Shown: positions 35,260-45,611, counted from the first letter of the stretch. The stretch: 64,000 nucleotides of DNA from Rhodohalobacter sulfatireducens (GCF_022012475.1 NZ_JAKLWS010000003.1:124001-188000); one strand, 5' to 3'. Made by a program: numbers and translations. The notes: generated from the sequence alone by a model not told the origin.

Positions 35260-35361
35260 TTATAGATTTCATGGAAATAACAGGGTTTTTATTTGATAAA
35301 GTTGAGAAATAACTTTAAATGAGAATGACCATTACCAAACAACCAAGACATTAACCATATC

Positions 35362-36651
35362 ATGAGTAACCATATTTCTCGAAAACATTTTATTGGATCT
35401 TCGTTAATGGCAGCGGCCGGATTATCAATTGTACCAAGTTCAGTATTAGGAGGAAGTAAAGTAGCCCCAAGCGATAAACTATCTCTTGGGTTTATTGGAA
35501 CCGGACGGCTGAGCCCATACCTGGCAACAAGCTTCCTGGAACTGGGAAATGTAGATATCGTAGCTGCTGCTGATGTTTATAAGGCTAAAGTTGAAGCATT
35601 TGAAGATCACGTGGCTGACCATTACAAGGAGCAAACGGGTAAGAACTATTGGGCGGGATTTCGAACCTACCACAATTATGAAGATATGCTGACACGTGAC
35701 GACATTGACGCCATTGTTGTAGTTACGCCTGATCACTGGCATGCAAAAGCAGCGATTGATGCCGCAAATGCCGGAAAGCATATCTACTGCGAAAAGCCTC
35801 TCACACATACAGTCGTTGAGGGAAGGAAACTTGTAAATGCTGTAGATGAGAATGATGTAATTCTACAGACCGGTAGTATGCAGCGTTCCTGGGAATCCTT
35901 TCGTCATGCCTGTGAACTGGTTCGTAATGGGTACCTCGGAGAGATTCAGAAAGTGATTGTAAGTGTTACCGATCCGGCTATACCGTATGACCTTGAAGAG
36001 GAACCCATGCCCGAAGATCTGGATTGGGATCGATGGATTGGCCCTGCCCCCATGAACGTGTTCAATTCAGTTGTAGCACCACCGGTAGAAGACCAGAGCT
36101 GGCCGCGATGGAGGGACTTTAAAGAATTTGGCGGCGGTACTCTTTGTGACTGGGGAGCACATATGTTTGATATTGCTCAGTGGGCACTTGGAATGGATGA
36201 TACCGGTCCGGTTGAACTGATCGCTCCAAAAACTCCGGTTCCAAAACGAGGACTCAAAATGATCTATGCCAACGGAATTGAGATGGAACACTATGAGTTT
36301 GGCAGGGGACACGGCGTTGAGTTCCACGGTACTGAAGGAAGTATGCAGGTTTCCAGGGAATTTCTGCAAACCAACCCTGCGAATATTGCTACTGCTGAGA
36401 TTAAATCCTCCGACGAAAGATTGTATCACAGCGATAATCACTATGCAAACTGGATTGACGGCATCCGCGAGCACAAGGAAACCATTTGCCCGGCTGAGGT
36501 TGGTCACCGGTCAGCGTCCGTTTGCAACATAGCCAACATTGCTTACTGGGTGAACCGTGATTTGAAATGGGATCCGGTAGCCGAACGATTTGATGATGAC
36601 GAAGCCAACAGCTATCTCGATAAGGAATATCGGGAAGGGTACGAGGTTTAG
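35362..36651 (+). CDS. Gfo/Idh/MocA family oxidoreductase with Tat-like leader
   Basis: 429 residues. The leader has SRKHFIGSSLMAAAG, with Arg-Lys in place of the twin Arg, and may still be Tat-exported. LGFIGTGRL is the NAD(P)-binding loop and CEKPLTHT (EKP at 144-146) the catalytic motif; GGGTLCDWGAHMFDIAQWAL is the usual substrate-binding helix. It is a shorter paralogue of the enzyme at 270-1784. No linked carbohydrate genes. A terminator follows. Confidence 0.9.
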   Translation: MSNHISRKHFIGSSLMAAAGLSIVPSSVLGGSKVAPSDKLSLGFIGTGRLSPYLATSFLELGNVDIVAAADVYKAKVEAFEDHVADHYKEQTGKNYWAGFRTYHNYEDMLTRDDIDAIVVVTPDHWHAKAAIDAANAGKHIYCEKPLTHTVVEGRKLVNAVDENDVILQTGSMQRSWESFRHACELVRNGYLGEIQKVIVSVTDPAIPYDLEEEPMPEDLDWDRWIGPAPMNVFNSVVAPPVEDQSWPRWRDFKEFGGGTLCDWGAHMFDIAQWALGMDDTGPVELIAPKTPVPKRGLKMIYANGIEMEHYEFGRGHGVEFHGTEGSMQVSREFLQTNPANIATAEIKSSDERLYHSDNHYANWIDGIREHKETICPAEVGHRSASVCNIANIAYWVNRDLKWDPVAERFDDDEANSYLDKEYREGYEV

Positions 36652-36681
36652 ATAATTTATATACTTAATTTTAAAAATCAT

Positions 36682-36725
36682 GCCTCAAGCGTAATGAGTA
36701 ATTGCCGCTTGAGGTATTTTTTTAT
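36682..36725 (+). terminator. Rho-independent terminator after Gfo/Idh/MocA gene
   Basis: cctcaagcg pairs with cgcttgagg across a 14-base loop (perfect 9-bp stem), then tattttttt. It closes the preceding transcript and marks the left border of the glycan island. Confidence 0.88.
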
Positions 36726-36821
36726 TAAGATTCTGTGGTTTCTGATTCAATTTTTATGCAGCTCAAATCTTATCTTATTACAATTGCTCCTTAAACGATC
36801 AGACGGCTCAATAATAAGTTC

Positions 36822-38393
36822 GTGAAAAACCCTCTTGAAATTTATTTCAAAGAAAATGATGGTAGAATTATCCATAAGTGGATCCACTACTTTGAAATTT
36901 ACCATCGTCATTTTCAACGCTACAGAAATAAAGAGTGTATCATAATGGAGATCGGTGTTTCAATGGGAGGCAGCCTACAGATGTGGAAAGATTATTTTGG
37001 GGATCAGGCTAAAATCTATGGAATCGACATCGATGAAAATTGTAAGCAGTTTGAGGACAAATCAACTCATATTTTCATAGGATCACAATCCGACAGGGAC
37101 TTTCTCAGGAAAATTAAAGAAAAGATCCCAAAGATCGATGTTCTAATCGATGATGGCGGCCACCGGATGGATGAGCAAAGAATAACGTTTGAGGAGTTAT
37201 TTTATCACATAAAGGATGATGGTATCTATTTATGTGAAGATTTACATACCTCATACTGGGAAGAGTATGGAGGAGGCTATAAACAGCAGGAAAGCTTTAT
37301 AGAATTCACTAAAGGCCTGATTGATCATCTAAATGCATGGCACATCAAGGGGGATGAACTTTCGCCAACCGATATTACACGTTCAGCACACTCATTCCAT
37401 TATTATGACAGTGTATTTGTAATTGAAAAAAGAAAAAGAGAGAAACCATGGGAGGAGATGAGAGGAATCCAGCCGGGCAACTTTCTTGAAAAAAATATCA
37501 ATAAAACGAATTTTGAAATATTTTTGCTAAAACTGGATTTACTGGGAATAGAACTGGATGAGAATCTGCGCCCCGAATTTGTGTATTTAAGCCCAAATTA
37601 CCTGGAGATAAAATTTCCTGAAAAATACTCAGGGTTGACCTGGCCTGAGGATGCCTTGACTATGATTGGATACCAAAGATTATCAAACATTGAATTTTGT
37701 TTGAAAAACGTCATAGAAAATGATATTAAAGGAGACCTGATAGAAACAGGGGTGTGGAAAGGTGGAGCCTGTATCCTGATGCGAGGCATTCTGGATATTC
37801 TCAACGAGAAAAACAGAAAGGTATGGGTAGCAGATTCATTTCAGGGTGTGCCACGTTCTAACAGTAATATGTATCCGGATGATAAAAATATTGCACTCAA
37901 TGAGTTTGACGAATTATCAATATCCAAAAGTGAAGTTAAAGGTAATTTTAAAAAATTCGATCTATTAGATGATCAGGTTGAGTTTTTGGAAGGCTGGTTT
38001 AAAGATACGCTGCCAACGGCTCCGATTTCCAGGTTATCTATTTTAAGGCTTGACGGAGATCTATATGAATCAACGATTGATGCCCTATTCTATTTATACC
38101 CTAAACTGTCCATTGGGGGTTATTGTATCATTGATGATTGGGGTGCCATTGAAGCATGCAAGAAAGCCGTAAATGATTATAGAAAGTTTTTTGGCATTGA
38201 TGAAAAAATATGCTCTATCGATCATGATGGAGTGTTTTGGAAAAAAGAGAAACAAATTAAAAATGTTTCCAGGGAGAAATTTAACCGAGAGGTTATAAAT
38301 AGGAATAAAGTGAAGATGCAAAGGAGAGACCGCTGGATTCAAGTTAAACAGGTAATAAAGAATGGTATCCGAAATTTTGTTCATGTGGAGTGA
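36822..38393 (+). CDS. Double methyltransferase: class I MTase fused to TylF/MycF-type O-methyltransferase
   Basis: 523 residues from GTG. The N-terminal domain (to about 210) has a SAM site EIGVSMGGSLQMW at 43-55, YGIDID, and VLIDDGGH, as in the cephalosporin-hydroxylase/MycE group. The C-terminal domain (about 270-475) matches TylF/MycF macrocin O-methyltransferases: TMIGYQRLSN, GDLIETGVWKGGACILMRG, RLDGDLYEST and CIIDDWGA. In macrolide pathways MycE and MycF methylate neighbouring hydroxyls of one sugar, so a fused pair may methylate a glycan residue twice. First gene of the island, followed by another methyltransferase after three bases. Confidence 0.85.
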   Translation: MKNPLEIYFKENDGRIIHKWIHYFEIYHRHFQRYRNKECIIMEIGVSMGGSLQMWKDYFGDQAKIYGIDIDENCKQFEDKSTHIFIGSQSDRDFLRKIKEKIPKIDVLIDDGGHRMDEQRITFEELFYHIKDDGIYLCEDLHTSYWEEYGGGYKQQESFIEFTKGLIDHLNAWHIKGDELSPTDITRSAHSFHYYDSVFVIEKRKREKPWEEMRGIQPGNFLEKNINKTNFEIFLLKLDLLGIELDENLRPEFVYLSPNYLEIKFPEKYSGLTWPEDALTMIGYQRLSNIEFCLKNVIENDIKGDLIETGVWKGGACILMRGILDILNEKNRKVWVADSFQGVPRSNSNMYPDDKNIALNEFDELSISKSEVKGNFKKFDLLDDQVEFLEGWFKDTLPTAPISRLSILRLDGDLYESTIDALFYLYPKLSIGGYCIIDDWGAIEACKKAVNDYRKFFGIDEKICSIDHDGVFWKKEKQIKNVSREKFNREVINRNKVKMQRRDRWIQVKQVIKNGIRNFVHVE

Positions 38394-38396
38394 TTA

Positions 38397-39584
38397 TTGG
38401 ATATGGTACTAAATGAAAAAATCTTTAAAAACCCTCAGTTTAATGACCAAGAATCAGCTTGGGTTGAACATATTCCTTTCGCTTTTTATCTAACAGACTT
38501 GATTAAACCCAAAGTGTTTGTAGAATTGGGGACTCATTTTGGGGTCTCATATTTTAGCTTTTGTCAAGCCATTAAGGATGATTCTATCAATTGTAAAGCA
38601 TATGCAGTAGATCACTGGAAGGGAGATGAACATGCAGGTTTTTATGGAGGAGATGTTTACGATTATGTATATGAAATGAACCGTTTGCACTTCGAGGGCT
38701 TTTCGACACTTTTGAAGATGTCTTTTGATGAAGCTTCAAAAGAAGTAGATGATAACAGTATTGATCTGCTTCATATTGACGGAATGCATACCTATGAAGC
38801 AGTAAAGCACGATTTTCAAACATGGTTGCCAAAATTGAGTAGTTCTGGTGTTGTTCTTTTCCATGATACTTGTTTAAGAAAAGATGATTTTGGCGTTTGG
38901 AAATTGTTTAGCGAGCTGAAAGACCAATACCCTTCTTTTGAATTTATACATGGATGCGGACTAGGTGTTTTATGTGTAGGCAGCCATTGTAATGCTCAAC
39001 TTTTGAAGTTCATTGATTCTGCGAAAGAAGATCCGTTAATATCTAAACTATTTGCATCAACGGGCAGAAAACATTCACTTGAGTATCAAAACAACCACTT
39101 AAAAAAGATTATAAATAAAGAGGTTCCCGAATTCGCCCAATTATTTTATAAGTGTAAAGAAGAGGATTACTCAGAATATAATTCATTTTCTCATGTGGCT
39201 GAAAACAAGAATATGCAATTTATCTTCAGATTTAATGATCCGGAATTTGTGAATAGCATCAGGTTCGATCCGCTTAATAACTACATAAAGATTAAACTTA
39301 ACTCCATTGAGTTATTTTTGAACAATTCAAAGATTGATCATCCATATTCACTTTCATCCAATGCTTTCAGGGTTGATGGAAGTGATTATTTATTTGTTAC
39401 CGATGATCCCCAAATCCAGTTAAATTTTGAGAGTAAAGAACCGGTCGAGATTGATGAAGTACGAATTAAAGTCGATTACGTTTATAAAGGAAATGAGATT
39501 ATTGATTATTTAACCAGAGAGATCGAAAAGAAAACTGTACTAAAAAATATCTTAAAAAAAGCTAAAAACCTGTTCTTTAAATAA
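38397..39584 (+). CDS. Class I SAM methyltransferase with C-terminal extension
   Basis: 395 residues from TTG at 38397 (GGAG six bases upstream); an in-frame ATG at 38403 is an alternative. Residues 1-200 match the Methyltransf_24 type: FVELGTHFGVSYFSFCQ, AYAVDHWKGDEHAG, IDLLHIDGMHTYEAVKHD, and VLFHDTCL. The C-terminal part (about 250-360) looks like a beta-rich accessory domain of unknown role. Sits between the double methyltransferase and the RgpF-like gene with gaps of three bases each side, so one operon. Likely modifies a surface glycan. Confidence 0.78.
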   Translation: MDMVLNEKIFKNPQFNDQESAWVEHIPFAFYLTDLIKPKVFVELGTHFGVSYFSFCQAIKDDSINCKAYAVDHWKGDEHAGFYGGDVYDYVYEMNRLHFEGFSTLLKMSFDEASKEVDDNSIDLLHIDGMHTYEAVKHDFQTWLPKLSSSGVVLFHDTCLRKDDFGVWKLFSELKDQYPSFEFIHGCGLGVLCVGSHCNAQLLKFIDSAKEDPLISKLFASTGRKHSLEYQNNHLKKIINKEVPEFAQLFYKCKEEDYSEYNSFSHVAENKNMQFIFRFNDPEFVNSIRFDPLNNYIKIKLNSIELFLNNSKIDHPYSLSSNAFRVDGSDYLFVTDDPQIQLNFESKEPVEIDEVRIKVDYVYKGNEIIDYLTREIEKKTVLKNILKKAKNLFFK

Positions 39585-39587
39585 TAA

Positions 39588-41372
39588 ATGAGTTCTTTCA
39601 ACGGATCTTCCAAAAGGTTATTAATCTACACACATTACAACGCTCAAGGTTTACTCTCTTCATATGTGCTTTTCACCTTAAAGAAAATGAACCCGTTTTA
39701 TCAACGAGTGATTTTTGTTTCCAACAGTCCAATTCGTTCTGAACACAGAGATGAGTTATCTGAAGTAACTGATAAGATAATCCAACGAGAGAACAAAGGA
39801 TTCGATTTTGCAGCATGGAGAGATGCAATTTATCAAGAGGGATGGAATAAAATTGAGCAGTATGACTATTTAACGCTGATGAATGATACCTGTTTTGGGC
39901 CAATATATGATTTGGCACCCGTGTTCAAAAAGATGGAAAATAAAGAGGCTGATTTTTGGGGTATAACCGAGCACACAGATTTCAAAACGGGTTTTATGGG
40001 TTTAGGACATAACATCAAGGCTCACCTGCAGAGCTATTTTATGTCATTTAATCAACAGGTTCTGCAAAATAAAGCATTCCACGATTTTTGGAACAAAGTG
40101 AAGGATCAAAAGAAAGTAGATCATGTTATACACAAGTACGAGATTGGAATAAGTAATAAGCTGTTGAACGAAGGGTTTTTATTTGAGTCTTACTTGCCTC
40201 CGGAGACTTTTAAAGAGGATAAAAATAATGAGATAGCGTTTTTTCACCCGCAACAACTAATCAAAAAAAAGGCGCCTTTTTTGAAGGTTAAAAGTTTCCT
40301 GTTTTTTCCGCATTCCAAATATTTAAAAAAAATATTACAGCGCCGCTCAGAATATGATTACAATCTTATAGAGGAACATATTACTCAAACCTTTACGCCA
40401 AATAAGGCGCTCTCCGTACTGGATAAAAATTATGTCTTGCCGGACGCCTCTATTAAAGATGAAAAAAGTTCTTTGACAATTGCGATGCATCTTCATGCAT
40501 ACTTTACCGACGGATTGGAAAAATATTTTGCGTTACTGGCGGATATAAAAAGCAAGGTAGACCTTTTTATTACGACAGATACAGAATCAAAGAGATCACA
40601 AATTCAGAAAATTTTAGACGATTTCGACCTCGGGGATGCCGGTATCAAGTTTATTTTAACGGAGAACAGGGGACGGGATATTTTACCATGGTTAAAAATT
40701 TCAGATCAATTAAATGAGTATGATCTCGTCGGTCATTTTCATGTAAAAAAGTCTTCCACGGCTCCCGAATGGGTAGGAAAAGCCTGGACTGATGATTTAC
40801 TCAAATTTCTTCTTGAAGAAGCGGATTCCATCTTTAAAGAGTTTGAAAAGAATAAAAAACTCGGAATTGCTATTCCCGATATCCCCTACTACTTCAAGAA
40901 AACAGATAGTTATTTAATGCTTGATGAAGATAAGGAGCACATCTTTCGGTTATGGGATAGCCTTGAACTGAAAAAAACTCTTGATGAAGAAACCATTGAT
41001 AAACCGATTATGAGTTACGGGACTATGTTTTGGTATCGACCGGTAGCATTAAAGCCTTTACTAGATTATGAAATGTTTGAAAAGGAGTTCCCGGAGGAAC
41101 CATTGCCTTTAAAAAATACAATTGCACATAGTTTTGAGGGCATTGCCGTTTACGTGGCATGGAGCCAAAATTACGATTTCAGAGTTGTTTTGCATAGAGA
41201 TGAAGTGTTCTCCGGTTTTGATGTATATACGAAAACAAAACTCAATAAAATTATTACGAACATTTTCAAAACGAATGCCTGGAGAATCGGACGATTTATT
41301 ACCTGGATACCCTGGAAAATCAAACGTCTGGTACGTGGTGTGACAAATAACCAAATCGATTTTGAGAATTAG
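39588..41372 (+). CDS. RgpF-like rhamnan synthesis protein
   Basis: 594 residues. RLLIYTHYNAQGLLSSYVLF opens the protein; RENKGFDFAAWRDAI, YDYLTLMNDTCFGPIYDL and, in the second half, ENRGRDILPWLKI and VGHFHVKKSS are hallmarks of the RgpF family (PF05045). The C-terminal end includes a basic tail (WIPWKIKRLVRG). Family members elongate or modify rhamnose-rich polysaccharides. Located in the methyltransferase/GT2 operon, six bases before the next gene. Confidence 0.88.
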   Translation: MSSFNGSSKRLLIYTHYNAQGLLSSYVLFTLKKMNPFYQRVIFVSNSPIRSEHRDELSEVTDKIIQRENKGFDFAAWRDAIYQEGWNKIEQYDYLTLMNDTCFGPIYDLAPVFKKMENKEADFWGITEHTDFKTGFMGLGHNIKAHLQSYFMSFNQQVLQNKAFHDFWNKVKDQKKVDHVIHKYEIGISNKLLNEGFLFESYLPPETFKEDKNNEIAFFHPQQLIKKKAPFLKVKSFLFFPHSKYLKKILQRRSEYDYNLIEEHITQTFTPNKALSVLDKNYVLPDASIKDEKSSLTIAMHLHAYFTDGLEKYFALLADIKSKVDLFITTDTESKRSQIQKILDDFDLGDAGIKFILTENRGRDILPWLKISDQLNEYDLVGHFHVKKSSTAPEWVGKAWTDDLLKFLLEEADSIFKEFEKNKKLGIAIPDIPYYFKKTDSYLMLDEDKEHIFRLWDSLELKKTLDEETIDKPIMSYGTMFWYRPVALKPLLDYEMFEKEFPEEPLPLKNTIAHSFEGIAVYVAWSQNYDFRVVLHRDEVFSGFDVYTKTKLNKIITNIFKTNAWRIGRFITWIPWKIKRLVRGVTNNQIDFEN

Positions 41373-41378
41373 GTCAAA

Positions 41379-42350
41379 ATGGTAAAAATAGAGTCATCTC
41401 CAAAGGTTTCAGTTGTTATTCCAAACTACAACCATGCTCCATATTTAGAAAAAAGACTGGATTCAGTTTTCAATCAAACCTACAGAGATTTTGAAGTCAT
41501 TTTGCTGGATGATGGATCAACAGATAATAGCCTGGAAATTCTAAAAAGTTATTCTGATCATCCAAAGGTGAAACATTTTGTTGTAAGTGAAGAAAAGAAT
41601 AGTGGTTTGCCATTTAAGCAATGGCAAAAAGGTATCCAACTGGCCAAGGGTGAATATATTTGGATAGCAGAAAGTGATGATTGGGCAGAGGTAGATTTTT
41701 TAGAAAAATTAGTTCCTCACCTGGGTGAACATACAGGTATCGCGTTTTGTAAATCTCATACTTTTATCGATAGCACAAAAGAGCTGAGCTCATATTATTT
41801 CCCCGAAGATCTATATCCAAAAAGATGGAATGAGAGTACTTATTTTAATGGGAGGGAATTGATCAAACAATATCACTCTAATATTAATACCATTCCGAAT
41901 GCAAGTGCTTGTGTCTTTCAGAAAAACCTTGCAAAATTTGGTGACGATATTCTATCGATGTTTTTTAGCGGTGATTGGCTCTTTTGGGCTCGGTTAATGA
42001 ATCAAACGAATGTCTATTTCCTGGCCGAAAAATTAAATTTTTGGAGATTATCCCAGCAAACAACAAGAAAACGAGAAGGAGATTACTGGGTAAATAAGAG
42101 GTTTGAAGAGAGCGTTGTGTGTATTAATAAAATTCATGAACTGTTTGGCAGTGGAATGATAAAGTTGCAAAATTATAATTGGTTATTCATGAATTACTAC
42201 TCTCAAGTGCCAATTTGGCTTTTGCCCTTCCAAAAGAAACCTGAGATTCCTGTAAGTAATTTTCAGTTTAAAATGTACCTGTTCAATTCCAGTTTGATCC
42301 AATTTTTTAAAAAAGTGTTAATCCGTATTGGGTTGAAAAACCGCAGGTGA
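41379..42350 (+). CDS. GT2 glycosyltransferase
   Basis: 323 residues. VSVVIPNYNHAPYLEKRLDS, LLDDGSTDNS and IWIAESDDWAE form the GT-A core, with the ESDD acidic motif. After residue 220 the protein diverges from the 8-15 kb array, carrying WRLSQQTTRKREGDYWVN and a C-terminal amphipathic helix that may contact membrane. It is the last gene of the four-gene rightward operon from 36822. Donor unknown. Confidence 0.87.
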   Translation: MVKIESSPKVSVVIPNYNHAPYLEKRLDSVFNQTYRDFEVILLDDGSTDNSLEILKSYSDHPKVKHFVVSEEKNSGLPFKQWQKGIQLAKGEYIWIAESDDWAEVDFLEKLVPHLGEHTGIAFCKSHTFIDSTKELSSYYFPEDLYPKRWNESTYFNGRELIKQYHSNINTIPNASACVFQKNLAKFGDDILSMFFSGDWLFWARLMNQTNVYFLAEKLNFWRLSQQTTRKREGDYWVNKRFEESVVCINKIHELFGSGMIKLQNYNWLFMNYYSQVPIWLLPFQKKPEIPVSNFQFKMYLFNSSLIQFFKKVLIRIGLKNRR

Positions 42351-42552
42351 GATGAAAGAAAATCCGGAATTAGATCTTGAAGAATGAAGCTTATTTGATT
42401 AGGGATTAATATAGATTATCAAAGAGAAAACCAGAAATTAAAAGGGTTTTTTAAATCTTTAATAATTGATTCCTATAATCAAATTTAAATATATAAAGGT
42501 CGATTTTATCGGCACCAATTTTATTTATAATTATACCATTTGTACATTAGAA

Positions 42553-43488
42553 TTAAGAGACTACAGAGTAATCAAATGGTTCCCATATGAGATTGCTGAA
42601 CTCTTTGTTGGCTCGACTGATAGGAGGGAGTTCGATCTCAGCATCTGAAGTGTTGTAACTTGCAATTATTAAACCATCGCCGCTGAATGACTCGGCTACC
42701 GTGTGTTCGGCAAGAATAACAGCACCGGACTCGCGAAGAGTATCCAGGCAATCTGCATGAGTGTTTGGAGATCCAGTAATATATTTATGATGTGTAGAAA
42801 CAACTATAAAGCGTAGATCGGATTGGCTTCCGGAAGCAGCTATCGAGCGAAGAAATCCAAGTTCCGCACCTTGAACGTCCATATGCAGCATTTCAATGGA
42901 TTTATGATCTAACTGTTCACGAAGAGCTTGCATATTTAAACACTCAACAGAATCAAAAGACAACTCATCATCAGCTGTATTGGTTTCAGCCGTATGAGGT
43001 GGGCTGTACTCTTCACCTACACGTGCATGAATAAATGTAGCCTGCCTGTTATTCAGTGCCATATTTCGCTTTCCTACCTCAAGGTTTTTCATGTTTGGTT
43101 CAATACATACTGCTTTGGAGTTTTCAACTGCCCCTAAAAACCAGTTGCTGTAGTAAGCCCAGTAAGAACCTAACTCTACAATTTGAGTGCCGGGCCGTAC
43201 TTCAGATAACAATGAATGAAACAGTAGCTCCTCCTGGGGTTCATGGTGACCTTTCAGATCAAAGATGATTTTTGTAATCCAATTGCCCTCGTATGCATTA
43301 GCTTCAACCAAAGTGCCATCGTGCATTTTTTGAATATAGGTATTGCCCAAACATTGAATTTCTCCGGCACCTGAAACTTTAGGAATTGAATCTGTATCAC
43401 GACATCCGACTGTAACTGCAACACGTACTTGTTCAGGGGCTGATAATGAAGAGATGTTGAGTCGCGGAATCCGATTATTCCTATTCAT
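42553..43488 (-). CDS. FkbM family methyltransferase
   Basis: 311 residues. The SAM-binding core is TQIVELGSYWAYYSNWFLGA, then VCIEPNMKNLEVGKRNMALN and MLHMDVQGAELGFLRS, the pattern of FkbM-type O-methyltransferases (ELGS-YS, EPxxxN, DVxGxE). Such enzymes often methylate sugars in glycolipids and capsules. It is the last gene of a leftward operon and overlaps the sulfotransferase start by four bases. A second FkbM gene starts that operon. Confidence 0.85.
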   Translation of the reverse strand: MNRNNRIPRLNISSLSAPEQVRVAVTVGCRDTDSIPKVSGAGEIQCLGNTYIQKMHDGTLVEANAYEGNWITKIIFDLKGHHEPQEELLFHSLLSEVRPGTQIVELGSYWAYYSNWFLGAVENSKAVCIEPNMKNLEVGKRNMALNNRQATFIHARVGEEYSPPHTAETNTADDELSFDSVECLNMQALREQLDHKSIEMLHMDVQGAELGFLRSIAASGSQSDLRFIVVSTHHKYITGSPNTHADCLDTLRESGAVILAEHTVAESFSGDGLIIASYNTSDAEIELPPISRANKEFSNLIWEPFDYSVVS

Positions 43489-44204
43489 TTTGAAACCATT
43501 ATTTTTTGCCCTTCATTGTAATACCAATGAAAATGTTGTTCAACATGATTAATTAGACTCCCGGCTTGACGAAGATAAGGATGAATTGTATGATCTAATT
43601 CGGGTCCTGGATTAAGATGCTCCAATTTTTTTTTGGAGATTGGTATATCAAACTCTTTACAAACATTGAGTAGTGCTTCATTAAGATTTTCAAAAGATAA
43701 GAGTCGCGTATTTGCCCAACACTTCCCTCCAACATCAAAAAATTCTCGATATGTGCTAATAGGGTGTTCACCGACAGCCAAAGCCAAAAATTCCGTAAAA
43801 GACTTTTCTCTGGCTGTAATGATCAAAGGAGGAAGTTCAGATTCTAAGAAATTGGACCTGTCAGTATTTCGCCAAAAATTATATAATGAGACGAGCATAT
43901 CAAAAGGATCACGAAGTACACCAATGATTCGAAGATTATCTGCAGGAGACTCAATCTCAAATTTGTTATCGAATACTTTATTAAGAAGACGTTCGTGCCA
44001 TTCTGGATTGGGTTCTAGATGTTGAATTGACGAATTTACACCATAATGACTTATATTTAAAATCGAGTTTGGATCTTTGAGGATTGAATTTGGTTCTAGA
44101 TAGACTGCATCTTGAAAAGAAGCTTTGAACCAGGCACTAACCGATGTTCCTGCTGTTTTTGGATAGTGTGCAAAAGCAATCTTATTTTTAGCAGAATACA
44201 GCAT
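43485..44204 (-). CDS. Sulfotransferase (PAPS-dependent, family 2-like)
   Basis: 239 residues. IAFAHYPKTAGTSVSAWF is the 5'-phosphosulfate-binding loop, and IGVLRDPFDMLVSLYNFW the 3'-phosphate-binding segment, both in the correct order for carbohydrate sulfotransferases. No signal peptide, so it would act in the cytosol on a nucleotide- or lipid-linked sugar. It lies between a GT4 gene (three-base gap) and FkbM (four-base overlap). First of six sulfotransferase domains in this island. Confidence 0.85.
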   Translation of the reverse strand: MLYSAKNKIAFAHYPKTAGTSVSAWFKASFQDAVYLEPNSILKDPNSILNISHYGVNSSIQHLEPNPEWHERLLNKVFDNKFEIESPADNLRIIGVLRDPFDMLVSLYNFWRNTDRSNFLESELPPLIITAREKSFTEFLALAVGEHPISTYREFFDVGGKCWANTRLLSFENLNEALLNVCKEFDIPISKKKLEHLNPGPELDHTIHPYLRQAGSLINHVEQHFHWYYNEGQKIMVSK

Positions 44205-44207
44205 CGA

Positions 44208-45611
44208 TTAAATTTTATTTAAGATTTGCGTTGCAGTATGTGTCCACGGGGTTGGTGTAAAAACCTCTCGAATTTCAGTCTCTTTCTGCTCTAACCACTC
44301 ATCATCTTGCAAGCATTTTTGAATTAAATCAAGTAATTCATATACATTGAATGGGTCGAAAAATTCGGGAAGATCTTTGCTAATCTCGGGTATACTTGTG
44401 GCATGAGATGCTAAACAAACACGACCATAACCAAGGCTTTCCGCTACAGGTAATCCCCACCCTTCATAACGAGAGGGATAGATCGTAGCTATACAATTGT
44501 TGTAATACCAGTCAAGATCTTTATCATTAATATTATTGAGGATGTGAATTCGTTTGTTGACTTCGGGTGTAAACTTAATTTCACGTATTAAATCTTTTAC
44601 GAATAGGTGTTTAGAACCAACACAAACTAAATCGGGACAGCTTTCCGGATCTCGTGAATTCATTAGATTCCATGCATCGTAAAGTAGACGGTGATTTTTT
44701 CGAACATCTATGGTGCATACGCATAGAAAGAAAGGGCGATCCGGTATAAGTTTTGGAGTTAATTCAGGGCCATTGTTTTTGGCAGCAGAATATTTATTCC
44801 GACCCTCCATCACATCACCAAGTCGCACTACTTCTAATGGTGGTTTTGCAATGTCAGCTTTTTTGCAGTACCGCTTAATCTCTTTCTTTGAGAATTCTGA
44901 GATCGTGAAAATTAGGTCAGATTCACAAAGTAAGGATTGAGCCCAGCTTGAAAAAATCTTTTGCCCATTCTCAAGGACCCATTGAGGTTTTAAAGTGGGA
45001 ATTAAATCGTAAATCATCCGGACTACTTTCACATCTTGACTTTGAAGTGAGCCAACAGCGGTAGCGTGACCGGTAATGGTCCAGGAAGCACAAAAAGAAA
45101 GTAATACATCACTTTCAGAAGATTCATTTCGATTATTATTAGTTCTATTCCCTGGCAGGGAACAAATTCTATTCTCAAATTTTTGTTCTTCTGATTCTGT
45201 CTGGTTTCCAGTATTAATTCTTGTGCTTAACCACCTTATCAGATTCTTTGGAATTGACATTCCAGCAGATCCAAAATTCCGTACATTTGTAACTAATTCT
45301 CGAGTAATAGGATCTGTGCCCAAAACATCTTTGAGTTTTTCCTTAATCTGATTGGTTTCTGGTTTAATTTCAGGTTCAGAAATTTCCAATTGATTGATAT
45401 CTGAAATATGAATGTATTGCAAAACGTTTTGGGGTAAGTCATCTAATTCTAATGACTTGAATGAGAACTTTTTTTCATCAAATTTTACAAGCCTTGGATG
45501 TACATCTAAGGAATGGAGGCCATTTAAAATTCCAACTACTGTACGTTGAATTCCGGTTAGGTGGGGTAAATGCCAGTGCATCAAGTCAGATACATCATAC
45601 CATAAAGCCAT
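44208..45611 (-). CDS. GT4 glycosyltransferase
   Basis: 467 residues. LMHWHLPHLTGIQRTVVGIL near the start is typical of GT4 enzymes in capsule loci; the C-terminal donor domain has FFLCVCTIDVRKNHRLLYDA and YPSRYEGWGLPVAESLGYG (the E-x7-E motif), then HATSIPEI. A weakly conserved central linker (about 75-170) is long for the family. Start and upstream FkbM stop share one base (TAATG), so they are coupled. Confidence 0.87.
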   Translation of the reverse strand: MALWYDVSDLMHWHLPHLTGIQRTVVGILNGLHSLDVHPRLVKFDEKKFSFKSLELDDLPQNVLQYIHISDINQLEISEPEIKPETNQIKEKLKDVLGTDPITRELVTNVRNFGSAGMSIPKNLIRWLSTRINTGNQTESEEQKFENRICSLPGNRTNNNRNESSESDVLLSFCASWTITGHATAVGSLQSQDVKVVRMIYDLIPTLKPQWVLENGQKIFSSWAQSLLCESDLIFTISEFSKKEIKRYCKKADIAKPPLEVVRLGDVMEGRNKYSAAKNNGPELTPKLIPDRPFFLCVCTIDVRKNHRLLYDAWNLMNSRDPESCPDLVCVGSKHLFVKDLIREIKFTPEVNKRIHILNNINDKDLDWYYNNCIATIYPSRYEGWGLPVAESLGYGRVCLASHATSIPEISKDLPEFFDPFNVYELLDLIQKCLQDDEWLEQKETEIREVFTPTPWTHTATQILNKI

